64,000 bases of DNA from Heterocephalus glaber (GCF_000247695.1 NW_004624743.1:4264489-4328488), one strand, 5' to 3'. Shown: positions 12,687 to 24,224, counted from the first letter of the stretch. Numbers and translations: made by a program. Notes: generated from the letters alone by a model not told the origin.

Positions 12687-12692
12687 ACTTAC
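12687..12692 (-). promoter_or_regulatory. EDIL3: 5' splice site of EGF2 exon
   Basis: The minus strand reads GTAAGT from 12692 to 12687, a full match to the U1 snRNA consensus on the intron side. The exon side is CACA, weaker at position -1 (A instead of G). Confidence 0.95.
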
Positions 12693-12821
12693 TGTGCTGA
12701 CAGTGAATCCCGTTGAATCCTCGGGGACACTTACAAACGTAGCCTATGAAGGTGTCCCCTCGGTAAGCTTCGCTGATCTCACAGGTTCCCCCATTATGGC
12801 ATGGGTTAGGGACGCAGGGAC
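12693..12821 (-). CDS. EDIL3: EDIL3 exon for the second EGF-like domain, with RGD motif
   Basis: This 129-nt exon is bounded by a pyrimidine tract and CAG acceptor (12824-12822) and a GTAAGT donor (12692-12687). It is phase 1 at both ends, the usual layout for an EGF-domain exon. It encodes 43 residues, counting the Gly shared with the preceding exon as 1. Six cysteines sit at 3, 8, 14, 30, 32 and 41, the EGF disulphide pattern. CHNGGTC spans 8-14. RGD is at 21-23 (genomic 12754-12762), in a loop between the third and fourth cysteines that is longer than in most EGF domains. In EDIL3 this RGD binds integrins such as alpha-v-beta-3 and alpha-v-beta-5. The last base, A, starts the codon finished in the EGF3 exon, outside the window. 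Residue 4 is Val here; otherwise it agrees with the EDIL3 EGF2 I know. An internal GTAAGT lies at 12734-12729. Confidence 0.97.
12729..12734 (-). promoter_or_regulatory. EDIL3: Exonic decoy 5' splice site in EGF2 exon
   Basis: The Cys-Lys-Cys codons (TGT AAG TGT) create GTAAGT at 12734-12729, identical to the true donor 42 nt downstream. The base before it is T, so the exon side matches poorly. Use of this site would be in frame. Confidence 0.55.
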
Positions 12822-12848
12822 CTGAAAGACAGAGGAAAAATATTGCTG
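12822..12848 (-). promoter_or_regulatory. EDIL3: 3' splice site of EGF2 exon
   Basis: On the minus strand a run rich in T and C (TTTTTCCTCTGTCTTTCAG) ends with CAG at 12824-12822. This is a strong pyrimidine tract directly before the exon, so this exon looks constitutively spliced. Confidence 0.95.
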
Positions 12849-13584
12849 TGTGACACAATACTTACAAGTGGATACTAGGTCAACACCCTGTAATCAACAA
12901 TTGTGTAGGAAAAGCACTGTGGATATTAATTGGACAAGGAATGTCCTGGCTGGACTGGCTCTGAAAACCAAGGGCCTAGCTTTGAATCTTGGTTTCTGTA
13001 CTTTCTGAGTGACATGATCCTGGGTACTTAATGAATTTATTGACTTAATAGTTTACCCTTTGGTTCAATATGAAAAGAGTGCACTTCAAAGGGCCACGTT
13101 ATAGATGCAAAGGTGTGGCTCTATGTCTTTTATAAATACATATAAATATATATGCATGTCTTTAATAATTCCATATTAGCTGCTCTTGCTACAAGACAAA
13201 TAACATTTTAAAGTAATAACTATCCATGTATAGGACTGTATAGAAGCACTCGAGGTACTCAGTTAATCTTTATTATTAAAGGTTTGGAATTATCAAGTAT
13301 CTTCTGCATGTTTAAAAATTAATACTACCGACAAACTTCTGAGGCCATGAACACTGAAATGCTTTTTCCCCTCCAGGTGTCAGTTGCCTCGGACTGTGAC
13401 CAGAGTCGAAACAAAGCAGATAGCAGTAATTTCACAGATTCTTTACAAACTGCAGGTAGAGCATTCCTCGGAAGAAGCACAATTTTTTGCCAACCTAAAA
13501 GCAACAGGTCATCAAAAGCTGCCCGTTTGGAGGAGAGGGGCTGAGTCGCTTCTCTGTTTTGAGAAAGTAAACTGAACAGAATGA

Positions 13585-13785
13585 CTGGGACCGGGCCACC
13601 AACAGGCTGCGTGCGCTGATCTCCGCTGCGGTTCGCTGACTGCATCGGGCTGCTGGAGGGCAGGACCTGCTACTGCAGTGCCCATCCCAGAACGGGGTCC
13701 CCAGGCGGGGACCCAGCCGCTGATGGGGAGTCCAACCGGACCACTGACCTGACGGCAAGCCCCGAACGTACCCCGAATCCTTGAT
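13585..13785. promoter_or_regulatory. CpG cluster upstream of EGF2 exon
   Basis: About 15 CpG sites occur in roughly 200 bp ('gctgcgtgcgctgatctccg', 'ccccgaacgtaccccgaatc' and others) in an intron otherwise almost free of CpG. It lies about 0.8 kb from the EGF2 exon on its 5' side. Possible readings are an intragenic CpG island or regulatory element, or a younger GC-rich insertion whose family I do not recognise. Confidence 0.45.
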
Positions 13786-14339
13786 TGCCCCTTGTGTGGT
13801 GGAGGTCTTCCTGAAAGCCCTGAGCTTTCTCTATGCGACGGTCTTTCCTACTTTTTCTCCCTTCAAGCTTGTGTTACAATTCAGCTGCTTATTCTACCCA
13901 CGGTTGCGCTCCCTTCCCTTTGCTCGGGGACATTCCTCTGATAATTTTTTTTCTCAGGTCTTATTCTGCACCTTATCCTGCTTGCGGGAGGATGACCACT
14001 GAATCGGACAGAATTTATCCTGGAGACAGCAAAGAGGAAAGAATCCAGTTCAGGAACCAACAGTTCTCCTCAGGAGTGAGACAGGGCAACCAAAAAGAAA
14101 ATCAGGTTTTTTTTTTAAACTGCATTGACGAGAACACATTTATAGGTGGGAAAAGAGCCCTGAGGAAGTTAAAATGTGCATTATTAGACAAGAAAAATAA
14201 AATGAATACAACTAAGTGTCCGGCTGTCTTTGATGAACGAATTCCAGAGTTGGGGAGGAAGATCAGTTAAGAAGAGTACCGGATTCCTGCTAGGCCAAAG
14301 AGGAAGGAGAACATTGGAAAGGAGATGGAGGGGACCAGG

Positions 14340-14700
14340 GCAAGTGCGAGGTGAGGCGGCTGGTGGAGCGGGGTGAACGGCTGCCTGCGTGTGGTCAAGG
14401 CCACGCACAGGGCCGGTGTGGGGAAGAGACCCGCCTGCAGCACAGAAAGGACCAGGCCTCAGCCGCAGGCAGGAGGCTCAGGGGCTGGGCAGCTGTCCAG
14501 TCGGAGAGTTTATGATTGGGCTCCTTCCCCAGCAACTGGGCAGGTGAAAGTGCCTTTGGTGGTCCATCTCAGTTTAAAATTGGACAAAATTCAATGGCTG
14601 CAGAGTCTAATAAAACTGTAGATGGAACAAGAACCAACATGGCGCCTGCACTGGGCGGATTGGCTGCTAAGTGAAAAGGACGCAGGAAGTCGAAGTCGTG
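14340..14700. promoter_or_regulatory. Second CpG-rich, promoter-like patch
   Basis: CpG sites are dense between 14345 and 14465. Just beyond lies 'aacatggcgcc' (14636-14646), a good match to a YY1 site, and 'attgg' (14659-14663), an inverted CCAAT box. No TATA box or recognised first exon follows on either strand, so function is only suggested by composition and motifs. Confidence 0.35.
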
Positions 14701-15219
14701 CTCCCACCTGAGCCATCTGCACATGGATTAGAAAGAACACGTCTAGAGAGTAGTGTCGACAAGAGTTAGGATTAATAAAACTGTATTGCGTTAGGAATTT
14801 TAAAAATAAATACATATTAGCAGCTCTTGCTGGAAGAACAATAACTATGTGGAAATAATAGATAATCTATCTCATTGTGGTAATTCCTCAAAATCCATGT
14901 CAATAAACATCATGTTGAAAACCTCAAAAATACACAATAAAATTTATATTAAAATCAGTATGCTTACTTAAGTAGTGCTTTTGTGCCATGCAGTTCATAT
15001 CAATTAAATTATCTAATACCTGCCCTTGGGGTGATCCATTACCAATATTTGAGACAGGGGAGAAAGTTCAAGATGAACGACCAGTTTAGGAGCCATTCAA
15101 ATCCCTTTCTTCCATTGCTAAAGATGAAAATCATACTACAGAACCCAGACCTCTTTACCATTTTTCTTAATTTCCACTTTTCTCCTAATAAATTAGATAA
15201 TATTTGGTAGTGTCTTACA

Positions 15220-15420
15220 ATTTACAAAATCATTTTGCAAAAATAATGCCAGTTATTCCCAAGAGCCATTCTGTGAGGTTGTCATTATTTTAATTCTCTT
15301 TTACAGTTTTAAAAGTATTGGAAGTTTAGAGAATAGTTTTCAAATCAGTGTTTCCCAGTGACACATTTAAGCCTCAAAGTAAGAATCAGTGGTTCTAGAA
15401 GGAAAGAATGAAATTAAATT
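15220..15420 (-). mobile_element. MIR-like SINE fragment
   Basis: The order 'ccattctgtgaggttgtcat' (15267-15286), 'tattttaattctcttttaca' (15286-15305) resembles the antisense MIR phrase 'ctgtgaggtaggtattattat...cattttaca'. It is diverged and the edges are uncertain. Confidence 0.5.
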
Positions 15421-15779
15421 GATGTTAGATTTTAACTCATCAGTTCATTTCAAAGTAAGAAAGGATCACTTATATATTTTATGAATTGATAACTGATAGT
15501 CATACATACCAATTTTAAAGATAAAAATTAATATGCATTGATTTAAAGAATTATGTACTTTGGAACAACTAAAGAACCCTGAAAATCAGCCAATCCAATC
15601 TTCCACTTTTGGAAATGAGAAAGCAAACCCTGGTAAGAATTCAGTGATATTTCTAAAAGTATCTCCTATTAAGAAAAGTGTGTTTAAGGAATTACACCTA
15701 GGAGAAAAATTAGTTATTAAAACCAGAAGTGGCCAAGCTACTCTTTCCCTCATAAGGGGGTTAGTAATTTAAACTGGAA

Positions 15780-16520
15780 AGCCAGGAAACCTTTTCCATG
15801 GCCCTTTCCTCTTAGAGAGCTCTGCGCCGTGGATGGAAAAGGCTGAAACAGTGAGAACTGCCAGTCCTTGGGAGGAGATGAAACAGCGAGTCCCAGGACA
15901 GGGGTCAGTGGAAGGCACCCTGCAGACAAGGAGTAAATACCAGCCCAGACGAGGAAGCTGAAATGATTTGCGCCTACGTGCCTACTATCCAGGGAAAAGT
16001 AGACTGGGCTGGCAGGTGAGCACGGAGCGGTTCAATGGACCTATGAAACAGAGGGAGGGAAAGGGATGAGGAAGATCAAGGGGGTGTGCTCTCAAGAGGA
16101 AAACTGGAAGTAAAGTCTTCAGGGACAGGGGTCAGTAAAGCAACCTACTGGACGGTGTAATGTGTGGGGTTAGTAGCCAGTAAGTGATGGTGATGGCTGA
16201 AATCCAAGTTTATGCTGAATGCGTAGCCACTGTGTGTGTTATCTTCACAGGAACATCTAGCCCTACACTTGAGTCTGCTGACCACACAAGCCCGTGAGCT
16301 GTATTTGGGGAAATCTGAGGGAAAGGGCCATGGTAGTCACCTGGCTCATCCGGGCGGAAGGGGAGGCTTGCTGAGCCGCAGGACATCTGAGAGTCCGGGG
16401 CTGCAGGAACCTGAAGAGAGCGTTGAGGGGTGTTTCCAGAGACACACTGGGCACTTCCTGAGGCGCAGGAGAAGCCTGTCCAGCAGCCTCGGTGCAGTCT
16501 CTGGGATCCCAAAAGGATGA
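15780..16520. other. GC-richer intronic block, nothing recognised
   Basis: This stretch is purine-rich with scattered CpGs. Overlapping ORFs on both strands at 16210-16520 are of similar length and show no domain, which argues against coding. It may be an old repeat. Confidence 0.35.
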
Positions 16521-16529
16521 GTCTACTAT

Positions 16530-19500
16530 AATTTTATTATAACCTGGGGTGATGTCTGTGTTTTAGGAAAAAATTATCACAACAGAGTGTGGTTGTTGTT
16601 ATTTCTCTTGCTCTAAGTAACCCAGTGATTTTCATTTAAAAGATGAGGATGAAGGAAAGCAAAGGACAAAGATTTCATCTTCCCAAGTCCCTTATCGGCT
16701 GAGCAACGGGAAGTATGCATATTTCACTCGTACTGCTTTCTGAGAAGATATCCTTCTTTATGAGGCAAGAAAAGATTCAGTGAGATATTTAACCACAAGT
16801 GCAAAGATTTTACTGTACTCAGTGGGACCACAGACTCCACACTCTTTTCTCCTCACCATCCCTGCTCCCATGCTGAGTATCTGGTTATTAATACGTTAGC
16901 TGTGGTAGATTTAAACAGAATCGGCATGAATTCACTAAGCAATCCTATGAACACTACTGCACTTCTCCAGTGAAAGCATTTCAGAATATCTGCAGGGACT
17001 GGGTCAGGGTGTACTAGACATTATAAATACAGACAGGCTCTGCTATACTAAGAAGGCACCACTCCATTTCAGCTGATTAAAATCAACCATCAAATATGGG
17101 CATTTCCCCAAAACCATTTATCAGTAATTATATGTGAGATTAATAAAATGCTATACATCTTGTACATGCTTTTTTGTAGCCCTCAAGACCGCTGAGATGA
17201 GGAGCTGGTTGTCACTTTTCCCCCACTAAACCATAAATTCCACTGGGGAGAGACCTGGTTTTCATACAGTAGTTGTATGATATATTTTAAATACACACGT
17301 GCATGACAATACTGAGTAGTCACAATTATATAGATTGCCTAAACCCTACTCTAATTTTAAATTTAAATTTAAATTTTAAATATCATTTGGCAGTTCAGGC
17401 AATAATTAATGCATACACTTTCTGTGACTTTTCTACACACCATTTAAATTTATAATTAGATTACAATATTTTTGTCCTAATGTGGTTTAAATTAGGACAA
17501 ATTTAACCTGAATTGTAATAATAAGGTATTTGAATGTGTACTTTTGTGTAATGAGTATATGTTTCTTAATTGTTTGGCAAATATGGGACCAAGAAAACGT
17601 AACTTCATACAAGCTCAGTGTTTCAGTCTCCTAATTTAACAAGTCCTGCAAAGAGACATTCACTTTATGCAAGAGCAAAAGCAAACATCAGTAAAGTTAG
17701 CACAGAGACGTAACCTAACAAATGGCATGCAATGTCTCCACTCACAAGGCTTGCTAGATGGTCAAACACAGTTGTGTTTGATGTTCAACAGCAACAAATA
17801 AAACTCAGCAAGTTGCCATGTTTCGTGCGTCACGTGCTGAGGGAGCAACTCCTATCAAAATTGAAAAGCTCAGAAAGCTCTTTTCTTTGTGTTTTCCCCT
17901 ATCAGATAACCTGTTGTCTTTTGATACTGAAAAGTGAGTACTACTTTAAGTTCTTGGTCCACTGATGAACAATGCTAACTGTCTACAGTATGCAATGCTG
18001 TTTGTGCTGCAAGGATGAGACAGACACTGAGTCAGACTGAAATAGAAGGTCCCCTGTATTTTCATGTGAAATGATATTTATTCCCCAGTCATCCGTTATG
18101 TACTGGGCACTTTGCTAGCGATCTGTTAGGAAAGCTTTGAATGGAACTAAAGTTGCTAGCAGCCTGAAGAGCAAACTCGCAGTGTGAGGCTACACATGGT
18201 TTCTCAGGTCGTATACCTCATTTTGAAGGTAATTTTAATAGCTCTCCCTTGCTGTGAGTATAATATGTCTCATGTTCATTCATTTTCCTATTTATGTGAT
18301 GGTTCTGAAAACTTAATTTTAGGATTTCCCGGTGGCATTGTTTTGATAAATGTCTTTGATAGACTATGTTCTTAATTTAAGCAGCCATAAATTTGATATA
18401 GTTGAGGTATCTCATATCTTTTCTGTAACATGTCAGCACTACTATATATAACATGAATAGTTAGAAAGTAATTTGATGGCAGAGCCAAGTTTGCAAACAA
18501 CTTAGTATTACTCAAGGACTTAGCACTGGGAAAGCAAAAGGAAGACAATCGAGGGTGATCTCAATTTCTGTTCACTACAAAAGTCTCCTTAAAGTTGTTT
18601 GCCTCTTTTGCATTATAAGTATGTGGAGAAATTATATAGATTGGTACCCATGAGCTTTAGCTCTGATTAGTATTCATAGTGTCCATACAATCCCAAACAG
18701 CCTGAATAGACAATGAGGTCTGGTAATATTACTCTTAACAATGAAAGCATAAATGAACATCCAAAATACAAGAAGCTCCAGGGGTTTTAAAATCTATACT
18801 GCTGTAATACTTTCGTAGGTAATCTTTAAGTAGCTCCTAACACAAGGGAGACAGCACATGATCAATATTCATGAAGAACTGAATTCAATCACATGCTTTC
18901 CAGGCATTTTTATGCAAGCTCATCTAGGTATGTCAACAAGATTAATTGCTCACCGAAGCAATAGATCTATATGATTTGCTACTTTTTTCCATTGACTTCC
19001 TCACAGTACTAGTAGTAGAATCAAAGTCGTTTCTATATGTGCAATACAGGTAGCATCTCACAAACTTGGAGTGAGTGTTCCAAACCACGGGCACTGTATA
19101 GCTTATACACAGGTGACTGGGAAGTAGAGCAGTTCACACTCTCTTTGGATAGTGGTATTAAAAGTTGGTCAGTTGTAGAAAACACGCTGCCAAATCATGG
19201 CAGCTGGATATTACAAATGAATGTAGACTTTAGACTGTGTGATAAAGAAATCCCAACCAAACAACTGCAAAATCATAGCTTTACTAGCTGTTCTAGCAGT
19301 TAAGTAAAATATAACTATGACTCAAAAGTTTCCTTCAAATTCTGGTCGTCAAAATGCCCTGCAGTTCTCTCGGGCATTGCCTATAAGTTCTGACCATTTT
19401 GGTCTTGCCAGCATGAGCCGCTGCCTCTTTATTTTAAAACTCACTGAAAAGAAGAAATTATTCTGGGCACATTCATATGACTGAGGCTTTCAACTATTCT

Positions 19501-19840
19501 TTTTACACTATTTGCTTCTACCTTCCTTTTCCTTTTTCTTTTGATCTTCTTTGATAAATATAAGTGCAAAAAATTAGCCTTTTGAGGGAAAATTTGCTTG
19601 TGGTATTCTTGTGTTTATACAGAAAGGTAAAAATCTATACTACCCCACTATGGAAGAGTCAGGCACGTTGTTTTCCTTTAGATCCTAAAGTCACTGGGAA
19701 GATTAGGAGCATTAAAATCAGGGCTAAGCCGATACCTTTCATCATCCGTCCTTAGCCTTCTCCTAAAGAGAGGACTCTGGGCTCTCTCCCTCTTTCCAGC
19801 TGTCTCCAGGAAGGTCTCGAGAGGGCCAGTGGTCACAAAG
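16530..19840. other. AT-rich intron, no gene
   Basis: Apart from the hairpin at 17461 and a weak old-repeat phrase near 18090 ('ttatgtactgggcactttgc'), I see nothing I can name. Short ORFs (such as 19037-19303) carry no recognisable motif. Confidence 0.5.
17461..17519. repeat. Imperfect hairpin (MITE-like inverted repeat)
   Basis: The inner perfect arms are TTGTCCTAAT (17472-17481) and its complement ATTAGGACAA (17491-17500), with a 9-nt loop. Outer arms TTACAAT (17461-17467) and ATTGTAA (17513-17519) extend the symmetry. A palindromic AT run made of 'ttttaaatttaaattt' units lies about 100 bp upstream at 17353-17382. It could be a decayed MITE; no target-site duplication is clear. Confidence 0.5.
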
Positions 19841-19849
19841 GCTACTCAG

Positions 19850-20228
19850 AGCACTTGTGTTGCCTCATAGGGTTGCTGAAACAAATCTCCACGCAGCTGC
19901 TTAAAAGAGCAGACATGTATTTTGCCATAGTCCTGGAAGCTACCAGTCTGAGACAGGCGGTCAACAGGTCAGCAGGGCCACACTCTCTCTGCAGGCTCTG
20001 GGGAAAGATTCTTTTCTCTTCCCACTCGCAGTGGCCCTGCCAACCCTTGGCTGGTAGCATCACCGTGCCAGTCACTGCCTCTCCTTGCTTGGTTTTGCCC
20101 TTGGCTTCTCCGTGCCTTTTCTTCTTCTGAGCAGGACACCAGTCACTGCATTTAGCTCTCTCTCAACCCAATGTGAGTTCATCTCAAGATTCCTGACCAC
20201 TCACATCCACAAAACTCCTGTGAAGGGC
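19850..20228 (-). mobile_element. MLT1-type MaLR LTR, reverse orientation
   Basis: On the plus strand the order is that of a reverse MLT1: 'agggttgctgaaacaaatct' (19869-19888), 'tgccatagtcctggaagcta' (19923-19942), the GC-rich middle, 'gcaggacaccagtcactgca' (20132-20151), then 'acccaatgtgagttcatctc'. It is old and degenerate. It lies head to head with the forward copy that follows. Confidence 0.7.
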
Positions 20229-20605
20229 TGAAATTTGTCCTGTCAAAATTCTTATGTAGATTCCCTAGTCTTCAATACCTCAGAATGTGCCTTTCATTGT
20301 GAATAGGACATTTTGTAAAGTAATTTAAGGTTAAGTGAGGACACATGGGTGGCCCTAACCCTCTCTGACTGATGTCCTTAAAGGAAGAGGGAAGTTGGAA
20401 GCAAAAAGAGAGTCTGTCACCAGAGAGAGCCACCTGAGTCAATGAAGGGGGCCATCTGCCAGCCCGGCAGGGAGGCCTCAGAAGAAGCCACCCTGTCCAC
20501 ATCTTGACCCTGGGCCCCCGCCTCTGCAGGTCAGAAGGTAAGATCCTGCTGATGGAAGCCACCTGTGTTGTGGTGTTTTGTTATGGAAACCCAAGCAAAC
20601 TAATA
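20229..20605 (+). mobile_element. MLT1-type MaLR LTR, forward orientation
   Basis: Phrases occur in forward MLT1 order: 'caatacctcagaatgtgcct' (20273-20292), 'gactgatgtccttaaaggaa' (20368-20387), 'gccatctgccagcc' (20451-20464), 'ggcctcagaagaagcc' (20473-20488), and at the 3' end 'ggtgttttgttatgg' then 'aagcaaactaatacc'. It retains the typical solo-LTR end. With the preceding reverse copy it forms a large inverted repeat. Confidence 0.85.
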
Positions 20606-20609
20606 CCAA

Positions 20610-23600
20610 CCCTATTTCCGGGAGGTCACACAGAAGTTGCTTCTGTGCACGAATTGGGGGGGGGGGTGACCCACTACCATCTGTGAGTGGTTGTTTTCCA
20701 GTATCACAGCAGTTGATGAAGCAAACCATAGTGCTGTTATTATTAGAAATGGCGGACAAAATGCTCATTTTTATCAACTCTAACGTATTTCTGTCACAGA
20801 AGAGTGGCAGGTAAGGTTTGATGGTGATGGAACGGAAGAAAGCAGTTGAAACTAAACTAACAAGGAGGACAAGGAAGAATCCAGAATGATTACCTAGGGC
20901 TCAGGGAGGACCTAGCACTGCAAGGCCTGCAGGAAGGAACGAAGCTTTCCCGGGGCTGGTCTTTATCCTTTTACACTTCTGTTCAGAGTGAGGTTGCTGA
21001 AAGCAAGTCACCAACCTCCTGAGAAAGAAACTGTGTGTGCAGATTCTGTGAACACGTGGAGTAATTATACCACAGGAACTGGCATCTCCTTTCCCCTCCA
21101 GAAATAAATTCCTTATTAGACAGTATAGCAGTTAGAAAGGAACAACAGATGACAGGAAGATGCTCTATTGTTTTACAAAGTGATAACCATGCCTTGCTCT
21201 GAAGCAGCGCCTTTCCTCCCATCCATTCATCTCGCACAATGCTGCCAAAAGCACCCACCTAAAGCCCCTCTCGCATAATGGAAATTTCAGATCAGAAGGG
21301 TTCATCATCCTAAGAGAGCTCTGCATTATTATTCTGTACTCACACTGATGGTACATTTTCCTTTTGTTTAGTTCAGTTTTCCAAACATGCTGTCTCTATT
21401 TGGGCATATTTTAGACAACCAATACTATTGGCTGACGGACTGAATGTGTGTTGACATTATTAACAGAGGGGTATGTATTAAACTCAGGACAAAAACAATG
21501 TTGTAACTTGGTTTTCTTTAAAAAAAATTAAGAAATCTAGATTAGTCCTAATTTGCCTCTGCATAGAAAACCCAGAATATACAGACCTTTCGTAAATTAA
21601 TGTATATCAAATTAAGTTATATCATTATTAAATTTAGTAGACATAAGGCACTGAAGTCACCAATTAATGAGATAAATACCCTTAGGAGCTGAGGAAAACA
21701 AGAGTGGCAAAACTATGGACTAACACGATAATTGATGATTGTATTTTTTATTTTTTCTAATGGCTAGTAGAATAAGAGTGGCCATGTGGATGTAGATGTT
21801 TATGTTTTTTCACACAAAAATTCCTGTGACAATTTCAGAAATTATAAATGCAATCCAAATTAACTGATAAGCCAGCCTCTCCATAAGTTTTAATCAATCT
21901 AGGAAAATTCCTGGAAAAGCTGTGTTTAATCAGAGAGCTATTTTGAAACAAAGCTCAGCAAAACGCTTGTTGATGTGGTATGTCTGTCAGAACTTGAAAG
22001 GTGTTTGTGGCAAAGTACACTGGCAGTTTAAGGACACACATGGGCAGGTGGTACAAAGTGCCAGGAAATCATCGGGTTTGCCTGGAGAAACCGTGGTTTT
22101 GTTCATGGTCTACATGCCAACAGGACAGAGCACAGACGAAAGAATAGAGACCACTCCTTTCTCCATGTGTTACCAAATAGCCGAGCCCAAAGTTCAGGAG
22201 CACCAAGCAATCTCATCGCTTCATACTGTGTCTCTAAGCAACTGAAAAATTTTTATGTTCTTTATCAATCTTTGTCTGACAACTCTTCACCTTTTTCTGT
22301 CTCCTACTCAACTCGCTACCTGCACCATATGATTAGCATCCTACTGTGCACTGCTTCATTCTTTAATTATTCCGGAAGTCTCTGTTATTTCCATGACTTG
22401 ATTATAAACTACCTGTGCAAACTACACTTCCTCATATCCTGTGCCCCTGGAGACCCAGGTACAATGTTATACACTCTGATATTGTTTCACTTATGTATAA
22501 TATGCTGATTGGCTGAACTTTAATGGTCATTTGGGGAATTTTAGCTTATGACACACACACACCTAATCATAATCTATAACGTAATCCTAAAGTTTGGATA
22601 TTGGGCACACATTTATCTACAGCCCTTTTTATTCCCACTAACAGGTTTCAACAACCCAATTTTAATCTTGGATCCAAGCCAAATTTTGTTTGCCAAATGC
22701 TGGAGCAATCTATAAAATATCTTCTGAAATTATCCTTTCTTTTTAAACAAGTAGATGTTTAAAATTAGTTGCACTGTTGTTATGAAATCAGAGCTCTTTG
22801 CCTTGAAATCAGGCACAGTGATTTTGATCTTGAAGTCAAGAGCAGGAGGTTGGGAAAGGGTCTCTCTTTCTCCTCTTGGACTCTGTTCACCATGCTACTG
22901 TCCTAATCATGACCCAGAGCAGTCCCTGCAGGAGCTGTTCCAGCTGCACCAGGAAGGGAAGGACAGCTGCCCAGACTCCACAGCCAAGGGGTTCAGAAGC
23001 ACAGCGGGCCGGACAGCTGAGTGACTGTCGGATTGCATCCTCAAGGCTCCATGTGGCTTCTTTATGGCAGACTTGAGAAGGCATAAAACATGGCAGGCGT
23101 GGCTTCTGGCCAGCTGGCCATCTGTTCCATCACCAAATGTGATAATTTGGTCTTGTAGAATTTTGTTAAGTGAGCATTAAGCAATGACCATGTCAAATGG
23201 GGGACATAATGACTGCTTCTTAATCACTGCATGAAAGCTTAGGGGATGCTTGCCTAAATACAGAAAAGGTCACCAAAGCCAACCCAGACTTTAAAAAGAC
23301 ACAAAAGTTAACAGTGTAATAGATACAAAACAGCAATAACTAATTTCATTTGCATTTTTGCTTTGGATTATGTTGAATCTGTGTCAAACGCAAGAGGACG
23401 AATGGGTTATGAGGAAGCTAGGTAAATATCACCACAGTTTCATTATGCCACTCCACACATATCAATGCATATCAACAAGCTAAGAAAGTAAGAAAACATA
23501 TGACAGAGTTTATCATCCTGGCTGAATTAAAAGCATTTACAATCATAGGCATCGGGCTTTCCTGAATAATTCCCCAAGAAAACAGCAAGTATTCACTGAT

Positions 23601-24090
23601 TAGGCAGAATACATTCTGTGCTGCTGCATTTTTAAAGATCAATTGAAGGTTCCTTTTCTGAGGAAGAAAATTTCCCTCATATGCACCATAACTACAACAT
23701 CATAAACTTTATTATCCCCTGAATGAATACTTAACGATGCATCCAATAAACTGTGTTACTGGGATATTTCCTAACTGATCTCCTTCTCTCATATATTGCT
23801 AATCAAAATTTTCTGTTGCCTTAAAATTCCTGTTATATAGAAGTCCTTACATTGGGACTGATCTTATACTGGCAATGCTAGCTACACTGTTGACAAAAAT
23901 TAACCCAAATGGTTCACATACTTAAGTCACTCTAAGTTTCTCCATCCTAAACGCCATTTCCACTGGCAGAATCTGCTGAAGTAGTTCCCCAACTCAAAAT
24001 GCCTTTAGTCCTCTCTTCCAAATCTTTCTTTCCAAGACTATGCCAAGTTTCATACCTTCCATCAACTTTTCCCTATCATTTGTCCTTATT
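20610..24090. other. AT-rich intron, no gene
   Basis: This stretch contains a G10 run (20657-20666), a GC-richer patch at 22850-23100 with no recognised content, and otherwise AT-rich sequence. No repeats or exons are named with confidence. Confidence 0.5.
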
Positions 24091-24106
24091 TTCTTCAACA
24101 AATATT

Positions 24107-24191
24107 TTTTTTTTTTTGGTACTGGGGATCGAACTCAGATCCTTGCACTTGTAAGGCAGGCGTTGAAACCACTGAGCTAAATCCCCGGCCC
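24107..24191 (-). mobile_element. ID SINE, copy 2
   Basis: This reverse-orientation ID element has a T-run (its A tail), 'ggtactggggatcgaactca' (24118-24137) and ends 'gagctaaatccccggccc'. An exact 15-bp target-site duplication, 'tcttcaacaaatatt', flanks it at 24092-24106 and 24192-24206. Confidence 0.96.
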
Positions 24192-24224
24192 TCTTCAACA
24201 AATATTACGTTACATTTGGTTACA

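Larger units (their letters stand above)
1..12692 (-). other. EDIL3: EDIL3 intron downstream of the EGF2 exon (5' part)
   Basis: This is the first 12.7 kb of the intron that follows the EGF2 exon; its 3' end lies outside the window. It is AT-rich with interspersed repeats listed separately. I looked for the EGF3 exon on the minus strand and did not recognise it. Stretches 1-1640, 2140-3300, 4762-6130, 6350-8235 and 9525-10020 hold no feature I can name. Confidence 0.85.

Noticed and set aside
1..12692. EDIL3 EGF3 exon in the left intron
   Set aside because: I looked on the minus strand for the expected cysteine pattern and codons and did not find them; a translated search with the EDIL3 protein would settle it.
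12574..12858. Treating the whole 94-codon open frame around the EGF2 exon as coding
   Set aside because: The frame runs into intron on both sides; only 12693-12821 lies between consensus splice sites and matches EDIL3.
13833..14270. 145-codon plus-strand ORF next to the CpG clusters
   Set aside because: Composition changes along it and no domain or splice context is visible.
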